From Chitinophaga varians (GTDB taxonomy: Bacteria; Bacteroidota; Bacteroidia; Chitinophagales; Chitinophagaceae), in assembly GCF_014529945.1 (NCBI RefSeq), contig NZ_JACVFB010000009.1:186001-250000 (forward strand): 64,000 bases of DNA. Direction: 5' to 3'. Every line of letters starts with the position of its first letter. The stretch's first letter is position 1. Positions 7,818-16,271 of the stretch are shown here, one piece after another. Both the position numbers and the translations under genes were made by a program. The notes beneath the pieces were generated by a model. It worked only from the letters and a program-made list of their open reading frames with translations. It ran no database searches and was not told the DNA's origin.

Positions 7818-7934
7818 CATTCAAATTCGTTTCCGGCTAAGATCTGTTATTTAGGGCAGTAATGCTCGTGGCTCAGCTCTTTGAGGGAGTATTTACGTAA
7901 ACATTTAGACCCATCATCCCAAAGAAACTGAAAC

Positions 7935-7963
7935 ACAACGTAGCCCAGGGCTTCAGCCCTGGG
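7935..7963 (-). repeat. REP-like palindrome, copy B (inverted)
   Basis: Reverse complement of copy A: on the minus strand CCCAGGGCTGAAGCCCTGGG followed by CTACGTTGT, one difference in the tail. The pair, about 120 bp apart and in opposite orientation, is BIME-like. Confidence 0.7.
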
Positions 7964-7987
7964 AGGGAATGAAGACGGATACAGGCA

Positions 7988-8021
7988 TAAAAAAGGGCAC
8001 ATCCTTTCGGATATGCCCTTT
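7988..8021 (-). terminator. Terminator of the lysine-catabolism operon
   Basis: On the minus strand AAAGGGCA...TGCCCTTT (plus 7992-8021) forms a stem with an inner TCC/GGA extension around a GAAA-type loop, and is followed by a T-run (plus A-run 7988-7994). It lies about 20 nt after the aldehyde dehydrogenase stop. Confidence 0.85.
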
Positions 8022-8041
8022 GGTTATTTGTTGTTGGCCGG

Positions 8042-9571
8042 TTACAGGTCAAATTTAATGCCCTGTGCCAGCGGCAGTTTGTCGGAGTAGTTGATGGTAT
8101 TGGTTTGGCGGCGCATGTATGCTTTCCATGCATCGGAGCCGCTTTCTCTGCCGCCACCTGTTTCTTTTTCACCGCCGAAGGCGCCGCCTATCTCTGCACC
8201 GGAAGTACCGATGTTGACATTCGCGATGCCGCAGTCGGAACCGGCGGCAGACAGGAACTGTTCTGCTTCGCGGAGGTTCAGCGTCATGATGGCAGAGGAG
8301 AGGCCCTGAGGCACGTCGTTCTGCATAGCGATGGCTTCGGTGAGGGTTTGGTATTTCATCACGTAAAGAATGGGCGCGAAGGTTTCGTGCTGTACGATGG
8401 CGTAGGTATTTTCTACGGCAGCGATACAGGGTTTCACGTAACAGCCGGATTCATATCCTGCTCCTTCGAGGACACCGCCTTCCACGAGGAAGGTGCCGCC
8501 TTGTTCTTTTACCTGGGAGATAGTGCTCAGGTAAGCGTTCACTGCATCTTTATCGATCAAGGGGCCTACGTGGTTCTTTTCATCCAGCGGGTTACCGATG
8601 CGGAGCTGTGCGTATGCTTTTACCAGTTTGGCGGTGAAGGCATCGTATACGCTTTCATGAATGATGAGGCGACGGGTGGAGGTGCAGCGTTGGCCGGCAG
8701 TACCTACTGCGCCAAATACAGCACCGATGAGGGTCATGTCCAGATCGGCGTCTTTAGACACGATGATGGCGTTGTTACCGCCCAGTTCCAGCAGGGAGCG
8801 GCCCAGGCGTGCTCCTACGGCGGCGCCTACGCTTTTGCCCATACGGGTGGAGCCGGTAGCGGATACCAGCGGAATACGATGATCGTTGGACATCCATTCG
8901 CCTGTTTCACGGCCGCCGGTCACCAGGCAGCAAACGCCTTCCGGGACATTGTTGGCAGCGAATACGGTTTCGACTATACGTTGACATGCCAGGGCGGTCA
9001 CGGGTGTTTTTTCGGAAGGCTTCCAAACACATACGTTGCCGCAAACCCATGCCAGCATGGAGTTCCAGCTCCATACCGCCACCGGGAAGTTAAAGGCGGA
9101 AATAATAGCGGTAATACCCAGCGGATGCCATTGTTCATACATGCGGTGGCCGGGGCGTTCGGAATGCATGCTCAGGCCGTAGAGCTGGCGGGAGAGGCCT
9201 ACCGCGAAGTCGCAGATATCGATCATCTCCTGTACTTCTCCATAACCTTCCTGGAGGCTTTTACCCATTTCGTAGGAAACGAGGCGGCCCAGCTGTTCTT
9301 TATGTGCACGCAGCGCTTCGCCGATCTGGCGCACAATTTCTCCTCTTCTCGGAGCTGGCCACTGGCGCCACTCTTTGAATGCTTCCTGGGCTACAGCGAT
9401 CACCGCGTCGTAGTTGCTGCGGTCAGCACTTTTTACGGTGGCAATGGTTTTATTGTCTACCGGTGATACGGACACGATGTCTGCTCCGCCGGCTTCCAGC
9501 CAGTGTTTGCCGGTGCTGACGCCGCTCTGTTGTGTGCTGATGCCAAAAGCTTTTAAAATATCATCTGCCAT
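8042..9571 (-). CDS. Aldehyde dehydrogenase, probable 2-aminoadipate-6-semialdehyde dehydrogenase (ALDH7 type)
   Basis: This 509-residue NAD(P)-dependent aldehyde dehydrogenase shows the usual motifs: NFPVAVWSWN near 161-170, the catalytic Glu262 in LLELGGNN, and the nucleophile Cys296 in GQRCTSTRRL. The ESGSDAWKAYMRRQTNTINYS ending is characteristic of the ALDH7/antiquitin branch. ALDH7 enzymes oxidise aminoadipate semialdehyde to 2-aminoadipate in lysine catabolism. The context supports this: it is the last gene of a co-directional trio with saccharopine dehydrogenase and a 2-oxoadipate (DUF1338) enzyme, only 23 nt behind the latter. The cofactor was not inferred. Cytoplasmic. Confidence 0.9.
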   Translation of the reverse strand: MADDILKAFGISTQQSGVSTGKHWLEAGGADIVSVSPVDNKTIATVKSADRSNYDAVIAVAQEAFKEWRQWPAPRRGEIVRQIGEALRAHKEQLGRLVSYEMGKSLQEGYGEVQEMIDICDFAVGLSRQLYGLSMHSERPGHRMYEQWHPLGITAIISAFNFPVAVWSWNSMLAWVCGNVCVWKPSEKTPVTALACQRIVETVFAANNVPEGVCCLVTGGRETGEWMSNDHRIPLVSATGSTRMGKSVGAAVGARLGRSLLELGGNNAIIVSKDADLDMTLIGAVFGAVGTAGQRCTSTRRLIIHESVYDAFTAKLVKAYAQLRIGNPLDEKNHVGPLIDKDAVNAYLSTISQVKEQGGTFLVEGGVLEGAGYESGCYVKPCIAAVENTYAIVQHETFAPILYVMKYQTLTEAIAMQNDVPQGLSSAIMTLNLREAEQFLSAAGSDCGIANVNIGTSGAEIGGAFGGEKETGGGRESGSDAWKAYMRRQTNTINYSDKLPLAQGIKFDL

Positions 9572-9594
9572 GGTGGGTGTATTAATAGACTAAA

Positions 9595-10485
9595 TTAGGA
9601 ACTTTTTTTCGTTTGGGTAGAGTACGTGCTTTCAAAGATCTTGTCGGCATTCCCCGCTTCAAAGCCTTCCCGGCGGTGCTCGCGACGGATGGCGGTAGCT
9701 GGAAGATCTGCAAATTCCGGCAGCACTTTCCTTTCTGCAAATTCCACATAGGAGCCGGCGATTTTGATGGTGTCGCCACCGGCAAAGGTGGCCGGTATCA
9801 TGCCTGCTACTGTGGCGCTTTGCAGCAGTTTACCGTCGGGACTGGTCTTGATTTTTCCGCCGGCGTCATTGAGGATAAAACCGTTTTGTTCGAGGAACTG
9901 GTTGAACTCCGCAATGGTGTTGTATCCTGCGGGCAGATTATGTACGCTCACCGTAAAATGGTTCAGGTAGTAGCGGTTATAAATCACCCAGGCGGCATAT
10001 TCGCTTTCAGCAGCCAGCGTCTGGAAATCCGCCAGCGTAGGGGTACGCCAGAGGCCACTGTGCAGGAAGGTGTCCACCGCTTTGCTGTCGTCCAGGTCCA
10101 GGAGCGTTACGGGGTCCACTTTTACTTCATCGGTGTAACTGATGATGATATCCTGCGCCGCCTGGCTCAGGTCTTTCACCCGCAGCTCACTGATAAAGAT
10201 GCGCGGATATTTCGGCAATGGTGGCGCATACCACCATGCATCCAGCTTTTTGGACGCGAAATAGTAGTGGTCCATTTTCGTATAGCCGTAGTGGAGGAAG
10301 ATCTTCTCCAGCGACTGTACGCCGAGTTGCGGTACTCCCATGGTACGGAAGGCGATATGATCGTTTTCGATATCGTCCGCTTTCCCGATTAATCCTTTGC
10401 TGACCATGGCAGCGATGACTGCTGACACGTCTGGCACCCGCTCCTGGTAACGGCTCATCAGGCCGTTTAATACTTCTTGTAACAT
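9595..10485 (-). CDS. DUF1338 protein, HglS-type 2-oxoadipate dioxygenase/decarboxylase
   Basis: This 296-residue protein belongs to DUF1338. Known members (HglS of Pseudomonas, YdcJ) are Fe(II) enzymes that convert 2-oxoadipate to D-2-hydroxyglutarate with loss of CO2. Candidate metal ligands are visible in the right order: His43 in ENDHIAFRT, His176 in YLNHFTVSVH and Glu248 in SYVEFAER. An Arg47 near the first His could bind the substrate carboxylate. It lies 42 nt behind saccharopine dehydrogenase and ahead of the aldehyde dehydrogenase, and would act on the keto acid made from their product by a transaminase, which is not present here. It is shorter than HglS (about 460 residues) but close to the size of many Bacteroidota and plant-like members. 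Confidence 0.85.
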   Translation of the reverse strand: MLQEVLNGLMSRYQERVPDVSAVIAAMVSKGLIGKADDIENDHIAFRTMGVPQLGVQSLEKIFLHYGYTKMDHYYFASKKLDAWWYAPPLPKYPRIFISELRVKDLSQAAQDIIISYTDEVKVDPVTLLDLDDSKAVDTFLHSGLWRTPTLADFQTLAAESEYAAWVIYNRYYLNHFTVSVHNLPAGYNTIAEFNQFLEQNGFILNDAGGKIKTSPDGKLLQSATVAGMIPATFAGGDTIKIAGSYVEFAERKVLPEFADLPATAIRREHRREGFEAGNADKIFESTYSTQTKKSS

Positions 10486-10527
10486 GGCGTTTGTTTGAGC
10501 TTCCTGCGGCCAGCCTGTGGCTGACTG

Positions 10528-11598
10528 CTAATTATAATATTGAGCAAACCTGTTGCTGATCAGGTCTTTGAAAATCACGTCTTCCTGTTTTACAAATCCA
10601 TTGCCGGGCAGCAGGCCTTTGGCATGGAGGTCTATCACCGCGCAGGCTGCACCGGCAGTGGTGAGCTGGATAGCGGTAAAGTCTTTGCCGCCTACTTCCT
10701 GATTGTAGATCTTACGGGAGTAGGAGCGCTGTACTGATCGACCGTTCACCATACCGGACACGGAAACGAATACCAACACCACGTCCTGCGGCGTGAAAGG
10801 TATGCTATCTTCCATAATTTCCTTCAGCACATCCCGTTTTTTATTGAGTTTCAGCTCGTTGAGCAATATTTTCATCAGCTGGCAATGGCCGGGATACCGT
10901 ACCGTTTTATAGTCGAGGTTGTATACTTTGCCATCCAGTATTTCGGCGAGGGCAGAAAGTCCGCCGGACGTATTAAAAGCCTCATATTCTATGCCATCGA
11001 GGGCGAAACGTTCGTAGCCTTCGAGGGGCATTACTTCCTTGCGTTCGCCTTCATAGATGGCATCACAGGGATTGCAGTATTCGTTGATCAGGCCGTCTGT
11101 GCTCCAGGTGAGGTTGTACATCAGGCTGTTGGTGGGAAACTGTGGCAGGGCACCTACACGCAGTTTTACCGAGTCGAGGGTATCGAACTGTTTGGCGATG
11201 TCATAAGCGGCGATGCTGATGAAACCCGGCGCCAGTCCGCATTGTGGCATAAAGCTCACTTCCGCGTTCTGTGCAATTTCGCGGATGGCATTGGTGGTCG
11301 CCACGTCTTCGGTGAGATCGAAGTAGTGTGTTTTCGCTTTGGCGGCAGCGGCAGCGATTTTTACGTTCAGGAAGAAAGGGCAGGCGCTCAGCACCATGTC
11401 CTGTGGTTCCAGGGCTTTTTCCAGCGCGGCAGCGTCGTTGACGTCCAGTCTGGCTTTGCCGATGTTACTGTCGGTACATTTGTCCAGCAAGGCCTGGTTA
11501 CTGTCTGCCAGTGTTACCTGGTAGTCACCAGACTGTTGTAACAGGAATGCTGCTGTTTCGCCGATCTTGCCGGCGCCGATAATCATTACACGTTTCAT
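10528..11598 (-). CDS. Saccharopine dehydrogenase family protein
   Basis: This 356-residue protein starts with a Rossmann nucleotide-binding motif GAGKIG (residues 8-13) and follows the saccharopine dehydrogenase C-terminal family (Lys9/LYS1-like), including the CGLAPGF segment. In the degradative direction the enzyme splits saccharopine into glutamate and aminoadipate semialdehyde, the substrate of the aldehyde dehydrogenase two genes downstream. It is first in the operon. The lysine-ketoglutarate reductase that would make saccharopine is not in the window, so either it is encoded elsewhere or this enzyme acts on another opine-like substrate. Confidence 0.85.
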   Translation of the reverse strand: MKRVMIIGAGKIGETAAFLLQQSGDYQVTLADSNQALLDKCTDSNIGKARLDVNDAAALEKALEPQDMVLSACPFFLNVKIAAAAAKAKTHYFDLTEDVATTNAIREIAQNAEVSFMPQCGLAPGFISIAAYDIAKQFDTLDSVKLRVGALPQFPTNSLMYNLTWSTDGLINEYCNPCDAIYEGERKEVMPLEGYERFALDGIEYEAFNTSGGLSALAEILDGKVYNLDYKTVRYPGHCQLMKILLNELKLNKKRDVLKEIMEDSIPFTPQDVVLVFVSVSGMVNGRSVQRSYSRKIYNQEVGGKDFTAIQLTTAGAACAVIDLHAKGLLPGNGFVKQEDVIFKDLISNRFAQYYN

Positions 11599-11970
11599 AA
11601 TCTATTGGAATTATTAATAATAGACAGATACTGGCTGAAACGTAAGCACAGTATGCCCACTCTTATACAAGAGGACAGCACCTGGTAAAATTTACCAAGT
11701 TTGCAGGGCATAATATCGGCATTATATAAAATAAATGCCGGTGCGTCCGTTACAGCGCAACAGGGATCCCTAACAGAGAGGGACCTACGAAAAATATGTT
11801 CAGGGAAAAAATATTACCTGCCTTTCCAACTCATGGCACATGGGAGCAGGTGCTCCGCAGATAGGAGAGAAGAGAGAGTTGTATGTTTAACAGGTAATTC
11901 ATTGGTGATAATGAAAGAGCTAATATAGGTAAAAAAGCGGAGAAATTGCACGCGGCGGCGTAAAGTTTTT
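11599..11970. other. Non-coding stretch upstream of the lysine operon
   Basis: No convincing gene is seen in this 372-bp stretch. It contains the TGGTAAAATTTACCA palindrome and is otherwise AT-rich, unstructured sequence leading into palindromic element copy 2. Confidence 0.5.
11683..11697. promoter_or_regulatory. Operator-like palindrome upstream of the lysine operon
   Basis: TGGTAAAATTTACCA is a 7-bp inverted repeat around one central base, 85 nt upstream of the saccharopine dehydrogenase ATG. Symmetry and size fit a dimeric regulator site. A weak minus-strand -7 candidate (TACGTTTC, plus 11637-11644) lies between it and the gene. No regulator gene is adjacent. Confidence 0.35.
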
Positions 11971-12123
11971 TCACGCAAAGGCGCAGAGCAGCAAAGATGC
12001 AAAGAAAATGAGTAAGCAAACAGAGAAAGCAAAGGAGCGGAGACCAAATTTTGATCTCCGCTCCTTTGCTTAGTTTTAAAAAACCTATTGTTTGCGTCTT
12101 TGCTGCTCTGCGCCTTTGCGAGA
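11971..12123. repeat. Large nested palindrome, copy 2 of 3
   Basis: Outer arms 11971-12003 and 12091-12123 match at 31 of 33 positions. Inner arms 12027-12048 and 12050-12071 match at 21 of 22 positions. Compared with copies 1 and 3 the outer arm reads GCGCAGAGC instead of GCGCAAAGC, and the opposite arm carries the matching change (GCTCTGCGC), so the pairing is kept. The element lies 20 nt after the 3' end of panB, on the same side as copies 1 and 3 relative to their minus-strand neighbours. Confidence 0.93.
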
Positions 12124-12143
12124 ACCCAGCGAGCACGCGAGCG

Positions 12144-12959
12144 TTAGTACTGTTCGTTATCGTTCGGGAAATCCTTCGTTTTTACATCCTTGATGTAAGC
12201 CTGCGTTGCACCATAGATCTCTGTATAGAGGTCGAGGTAACGGCGGAGGAAGCGGGGTTTGAACTCTTTGTTGATGCCCAACATGTCATGCATCACCAGC
12301 ACCTGGCCGTCTACATGTTTACCGGCGCCGATGCCGATAATCGGAATATGTACCGCTTCTGCCACTTCTTTGGCGAGGGTAGCGGGGATTTTTTCCAGTA
12401 CAATCGCGAAGCAACCGGCTTCCTGCAGCAGTTTGGCGTCGGCGATCAGTTTTTTGGCTTCGGCTTCTTCTGTGGCACGTACGGCGTAGGTACCAAATTT
12501 ATAGATGGACTGCGGCGTGAGGCCCAGATGCCCCATCACTGGCACGCCTGCGGAGATGATCCTTTTGACGGATTCGATGATTTCTTCGCCGCCTTCTATT
12601 TTAATGCCGTGGGCGCCTGTCTCCTTCATGATGCGGATAGCAGAACTGAGCGCCTCCTTGGAGTTGCCCTGATAGGAACCGAAGGGAAGGTCTACTACCA
12701 CAAAGCAGCGTTTGATGGCGCGTATAACAGATGATGCGTGATAGATCATCTGGTCGAGCGTAATGGGCAGGGTTGTTTCATGACCGGCCATGACGTTGGA
12801 GGCGGAGTCGCCCACCAGTATAATGTCTATACCGGCATCGTCAAATATTTTGGCCATGGAGAAATCATAAGCTGTGAGCATGGAGATTTTCTCTCCGTCC
12901 ACTTTCATCTTCTGTAAAACATGCGTGGTAATACGCTTTGCTTCCTTGTGCACAGACAT
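12144..12959 (-). CDS. panB: 3-methyl-2-oxobutanoate hydroxymethyltransferase
   Basis: This 271-residue enzyme transfers a hydroxymethyl group from 5,10-methylene-tetrahydrofolate to 2-oxoisovalerate, giving ketopantoate, the first committed step of pantothenate and CoA synthesis. Motifs are clear: MLTAYDFSMAKIFDDAG, LVGDSASNVMAGHETTLPIT (metal-binding Asp), VVDLPFGSYQ, GIKIEGG and VMGHLGLTPQS. Length is normal for the family. It lies 78 nt behind ppx on the same strand and may be co-transcribed with ppk1-ppx. panC and panD are 5-6 kb away on the same strand. Confidence 0.97.
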   Translation of the reverse strand: MSVHKEAKRITTHVLQKMKVDGEKISMLTAYDFSMAKIFDDAGIDIILVGDSASNVMAGHETTLPITLDQMIYHASSVIRAIKRCFVVVDLPFGSYQGNSKEALSSAIRIMKETGAHGIKIEGGEEIIESVKRIISAGVPVMGHLGLTPQSIYKFGTYAVRATEEAEAKKLIADAKLLQEAGCFAIVLEKIPATLAKEVAEAVHIPIIGIGAGKHVDGQVLVMHDMLGINKEFKPRFLRRYLDLYTEIYGATQAYIKDVKTKDFPNDNEQY

Positions 12960-13037
12960 AGCAGTGTTATTTTATACCAAATAATTCCTCAAAGGTTATG
13001 ATATAAAAAGAAAAAAGGAAAATTATTTTATGTGTGG

Positions 13038-13937
13038 TCACTGGAAACCATTTGCCGGAACGGCGATTTCCCTGTATAGCGCCTGTATCAGCCCGTCGGC
13101 GAGACCGATCTTGGGCACATATATTTCCTCGGCGCTGGCCCAGCGCATCACATTGATGTATATCTGAAGGGCGGGGACGATCACGTCTGCACGGTCTTCC
13201 CGCAGATTGTAGGCGTGGATGCGTTCTTCCACGGTGAAGGCACTGAATTCCTTGTAGTAGTCCTTCAGGGTATCGAGCGAAAGTGGCTTGCCTTCCTTGC
13301 GTTTGGAGAGCGAGAATATTTTGTTGATGTTGCCACCGGAACCGATAGCGATCACGGGCCCGATGTTTCTGAGTTGTTGTTTGAGAAAATCTTTCAGTTG
13401 TTGCCAGGCACTGTCAGGCACCTGCTGATGCAGCAGCCGGATGGTACCGATATTGAATGATTCCTTGAAAACGAGGCGGGTGCCACTGAAGAGCGTGAGC
13501 TCGGTACTACCGCCGCCCACGTCAATATAGAGATACGACTTTGTTTTGTCGAGATGTTCGGCGATGTGGTTTTCGTAAATATAGGAGGCTTCTTCCTGTC
13601 CGGAGATGATCTGGATATCGATACCGGTTTGTGTTCTTACTTCCTGCAAAATCATGTTGCCGTTGGAAGCGTCACGCATGGCAGAGGTAGCGCATGCTTT
13701 CAGGTATTTCACTTCGTAAACGTCCAGCAGCAATTTGTAGGCCCTGATGGTATCTATCAGGTGTGTGGCTCTTTTGTCTGAAATAGAGCCATGGTCAAAT
13801 ACGTCGAAACCGAGCCGCAGCGGCACTCTTACCAGGTTCACTTTGGTAAAGTCCATCGTGCCCGCACTGTTGGGTGATGCTTCGGAGATCAGCAACCGGG
13901 CGGCATTGGAACCAATATCAATCGCAGCTAACTTCAT
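13038..13937 (-). CDS. ppx: Ppx/GppA-family exopolyphosphatase
   Basis: This 299-residue protein has the ASKHA-fold phosphate loops AIDIGSNAARLL (residues 5-16) and YIDVGGGSTELTLF, plus the GQEEASYIY motif with the catalytic Glu. The family hydrolyses terminal phosphate from long polyphosphate or converts pppGpp to ppGpp. It contains only the two catalytic domains; the C-terminal HD-like domain of the 513-residue E. coli Ppx is absent, as is common in short Ppx2-type proteins. Its gene directly follows ppk1, so making and breaking polyphosphate are linked here. The gene symbol reflects the family; pppGpp activity is not excluded. Confidence 0.92.
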   Translation of the reverse strand: MKLAAIDIGSNAARLLISEASPNSAGTMDFTKVNLVRVPLRLGFDVFDHGSISDKRATHLIDTIRAYKLLLDVYEVKYLKACATSAMRDASNGNMILQEVRTQTGIDIQIISGQEEASYIYENHIAEHLDKTKSYLYIDVGGGSTELTLFSGTRLVFKESFNIGTIRLLHQQVPDSAWQQLKDFLKQQLRNIGPVIAIGSGGNINKIFSLSKRKEGKPLSLDTLKDYYKEFSAFTVEERIHAYNLREDRADVIVPALQIYINVMRWASAEEIYVPKIGLADGLIQALYREIAVPANGFQ

Positions 13938-13978
13938 TAATTATCAGTCTGTTTTGAGACACAAAAATAACACTTCAT

Positions 13979-14034
13979 TTGGCTATTTGGTCATTTGAAT
14001 ATTTGGTTATTTGAGCAATTTGATATTTAGTTAC
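13979..14034. repeat. Short imperfect repeats of the ATTTGG type
   Basis: The 56-nt segment between ppx and ppk1 consists of imperfect 7-8-nt repeats such as ATTTGGCT, ATTTGGTC, ATTTGAAT, ATTTGGTT and ATTTGAGC. Its last part (TTGATATTTAGTTA, 14020-14033) is also one arm of the hairpin described next. Confidence 0.6.
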
Positions 14035-14081
14035 TTAGAGAGCAGTGTGGAGGCATGGCTTTATAAATAACTAAATATCAA
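14020..14081 (-). terminator. Hairpin after ppk1
   Basis: TTGATATTTAGTTA (14020-14033) pairs perfectly over 14 bp with TAACTAAATATCAA (14068-14081) across a 34-nt loop, immediately after the ppk1 stop. It is AT-only apart from two pairs, so it could be an attenuator between ppk1 and ppx rather than a strong terminator. Confidence 0.45.
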
Positions 14082-14093
14082 AATAACTACGTC

Positions 14094-16271
14094 TTATTTG
14101 TACTGCTTGTCGTGCAGATATTTATAAATCTCGATTTGTGTGCGCACTTTTTTATCCCCTTCTTTCTTGTAGTGATTGGTTTGTTCGTTGTCCAGTATAC
14201 GGGCTTTCACATTGCCGCTGAGCTGGATGTTCATGATGTCGGCCAGTTCTTTACGTATATCCGGGTCCGTTATAGGCACTGCTGCTTCCACGCGGTGGTC
14301 GAGGTTACGCACCATCCAGTCGCAGGAGGCGATGAACACTTTCTCGGCGCCGCCGTGGTGGAAGATAAACACGCGCGCATGTTCGAGGTATTCATCCACG
14401 ATGCTGACAGCGGTGATATCTTTTTTCCATTTTTTATTTTCGGTATAGGCGCAGCAGATACCGCGGATCACCATCTTGATGTCTACGCCGGCTTTGGCTG
14501 CTTCGTATAGTTTGCCGATGAGGATGGGGTCGGAGAGGGAGTTCATCTTCAACACCATACCGGCTTTCTTTTTGTTTTTAGCGTTCTTGATTTCACGGTC
14601 AATCAGGCGGATATAGGTATCACGCATATTGAGCGGACTTACCGGCAATGTTTTACAGCCTTCCAGAATTTTGACATCGTGGCGGGCGTTTTCCAGGTAA
14701 GAGAAGATACGGTTGATGTCGGCGATCACCGAGCGGTTGGCCGTCAGCAGGCAATGATCGCCATATACCTGGGCGGTCCGTTCGTTGAGGTTGCCGGTGC
14801 TCACGAAGCCACACTGCACGGTTTTGGTGCCAATTCGTTTTTTGATGACGCACAATTTAGCGTGCACTTTCATATCCGGAATACCGAGGAATACTTTTAC
14901 GCCTTCATCTTCCAGGCGTGTTTTCCAGTCGAGGTTGGCGGCTTCATCAAAGCGGGCGCGCAGTTCCAGCACCACGGTCACATGTTTTCCGTTACGGGCG
15001 GCGTTCACCAGCGCATTCACGATTTTGGAATTACGGGCAAGCCTGTACGCCGTGATTTTGATGGACGATACGTTCGGGTCGATGGCGGCTTCCCGCAGCA
15101 GATCGATGATCGTATCGAAAGAGTGGTAGGGGAAGTGCAGCATCACGTCCTGCCGTTGAATCACGTGCATGACGCTGGGGGCATCGGCAAATAGTGGATG
15201 GATAAAGGTTTTGCGGTGAGTATGTGGTGGGAAGATCGATTCCGGGAAATCCATAAAGTCTTTGAAGTTATGGATACGGGCGCCGGGAATAAGGTTGTCT
15301 TTACCGGAGAGGCCCATTCTGCGGATCAGGTATTCGAGCAGCAGGGGGTCGATGTCCTTGTCGTATACAAACCGTACCGGCTTGCCTTTCCTACGGTCTT
15401 TCAGGCCTTTTTCAATCTGATGGATAAGGCTGTCGGAGATATCGTTATCGATGTCCAGTTCCGCGTCGCGGGTTACTTTGATGATATGGGAAGAGAACTT
15501 GTCGTAGCCGAAGTAGGAGAAGATATGCGGGAGGCAGAAGCGTATCAGGTCTTCCAGCAGGATGATATCATGTTCGCCTTCTTTGGAAGGGAGGATGATA
15601 AAGCGGGGCAGCACGTTGGACGGTAATTCGATCAGTGCAAATTTCTGCCGTACGGAGTTGTCCTGCCGGGCCAGCACTACCGCGAGGTAGATGGATTTAT
15701 CGCGCAGGATGGGGAACTGTTGGATACTTTCAATCATCAGCGGGATGATATTGGTGCGCACCTGTTCATTGAAGTAGTTGAGCACAAATTTTTGTTGTTC
15801 CCGGTTGAGATGTTTTTCTGTCCGCAGGAAAATATGCATTGTTTCCAGTTCCTGTGCAATGTCTTTCCAGATGCGGTCAAACTCGCGTTGCTGGTCTATA
15901 ACGGTGGCCTGTATATCGTCCAGTATTTTTCCGGGGTTTTCCTCCAGGTGCATTTTGTTCGACTTGTTGATCGACATCATGCGTTTGAGGGTGGCTACCC
16001 TGACACGGAAAAATTCATCGAGGTTGTTGGAGAAGATGCCGAGGAAGCGGATACGTTCCCGCAGGGGCACGCTGGTATCTGCGGCTTCCTGTAGTACTCT
16101 TGCGTTGAAGGAGAGCCAGCTGATATCGCGGGCGATCAGTTTTTTTGCGGGGAGCACCGGCGCTTTGGGGACCAGGGGCTTTTTGGCCGTATTTTTCTTA
16201 TTGGTATTTTTCTTTGTGGGTACTATAGTTGGTGTCATAATTTCCAGATTCTCCGTATGCGGCATCTTCAT
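14094..16271 (-). CDS. ppk1: Polyphosphate kinase 1
   Basis: This 725-residue enzyme reversibly polymerises the gamma-phosphate of ATP into polyphosphate. It follows the PPK1 layout: an N-terminal domain beginning ARDISWLSFNARVLQEA (near residue 48), a head domain, and two phospholipase-D-like C-terminal domains with catalytic-His motifs in KVHAKLCVIKK (autophosphorylated His) and LEHARVFIFHHGG. The first 45 residues are a basic Lys/Pro/Thr-rich extension absent from E. coli Ppk; an internal ATG (12th codon) could also be the start. It leads the ppk1-ppx(-panB) group. Confidence 0.96.
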   Translation of the reverse strand: MKMPHTENLEIMTPTIVPTKKNTNKKNTAKKPLVPKAPVLPAKKLIARDISWLSFNARVLQEAADTSVPLRERIRFLGIFSNNLDEFFRVRVATLKRMMSINKSNKMHLEENPGKILDDIQATVIDQQREFDRIWKDIAQELETMHIFLRTEKHLNREQQKFVLNYFNEQVRTNIIPLMIESIQQFPILRDKSIYLAVVLARQDNSVRQKFALIELPSNVLPRFIILPSKEGEHDIILLEDLIRFCLPHIFSYFGYDKFSSHIIKVTRDAELDIDNDISDSLIHQIEKGLKDRRKGKPVRFVYDKDIDPLLLEYLIRRMGLSGKDNLIPGARIHNFKDFMDFPESIFPPHTHRKTFIHPLFADAPSVMHVIQRQDVMLHFPYHSFDTIIDLLREAAIDPNVSSIKITAYRLARNSKIVNALVNAARNGKHVTVVLELRARFDEAANLDWKTRLEDEGVKVFLGIPDMKVHAKLCVIKKRIGTKTVQCGFVSTGNLNERTAQVYGDHCLLTANRSVIADINRIFSYLENARHDVKILEGCKTLPVSPLNMRDTYIRLIDREIKNAKNKKKAGMVLKMNSLSDPILIGKLYEAAKAGVDIKMVIRGICCAYTENKKWKKDITAVSIVDEYLEHARVFIFHHGGAEKVFIASCDWMVRNLDHRVEAAVPITDPDIRKELADIMNIQLSGNVKARILDNEQTNHYKKEGDKKVRTQIEIYKYLHDKQYK

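Larger units (their letters stand above)
7356..8041. other. Gene-poor region with RNA and REP-like signals
   Basis: About 690 bp have no convincing protein gene. The region holds two plus-strand terminators (7435-7464 and 7671-7706), a candidate structured RNA between them, an inverted pair of REP-like palindromes (7788-7817 and 7935-7963), a run of related CTGATCCGTCTGATTCGTTT-like T/C-rich words (7706-7786) and the minus-strand terminator of the lysine operon (7988-8021). Confidence 0.6.

Noticed and set aside
8105..9466. 453-codon plus-strand frame
   Set aside because: Exactly antisense to the aldehyde dehydrogenase. It has no family pattern or promoter.
11701..11928. 75-codon plus-strand frame between the lysine operon and the palindrome
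   Set aside because: No family resemblance and no promoter; treated as non-coding.
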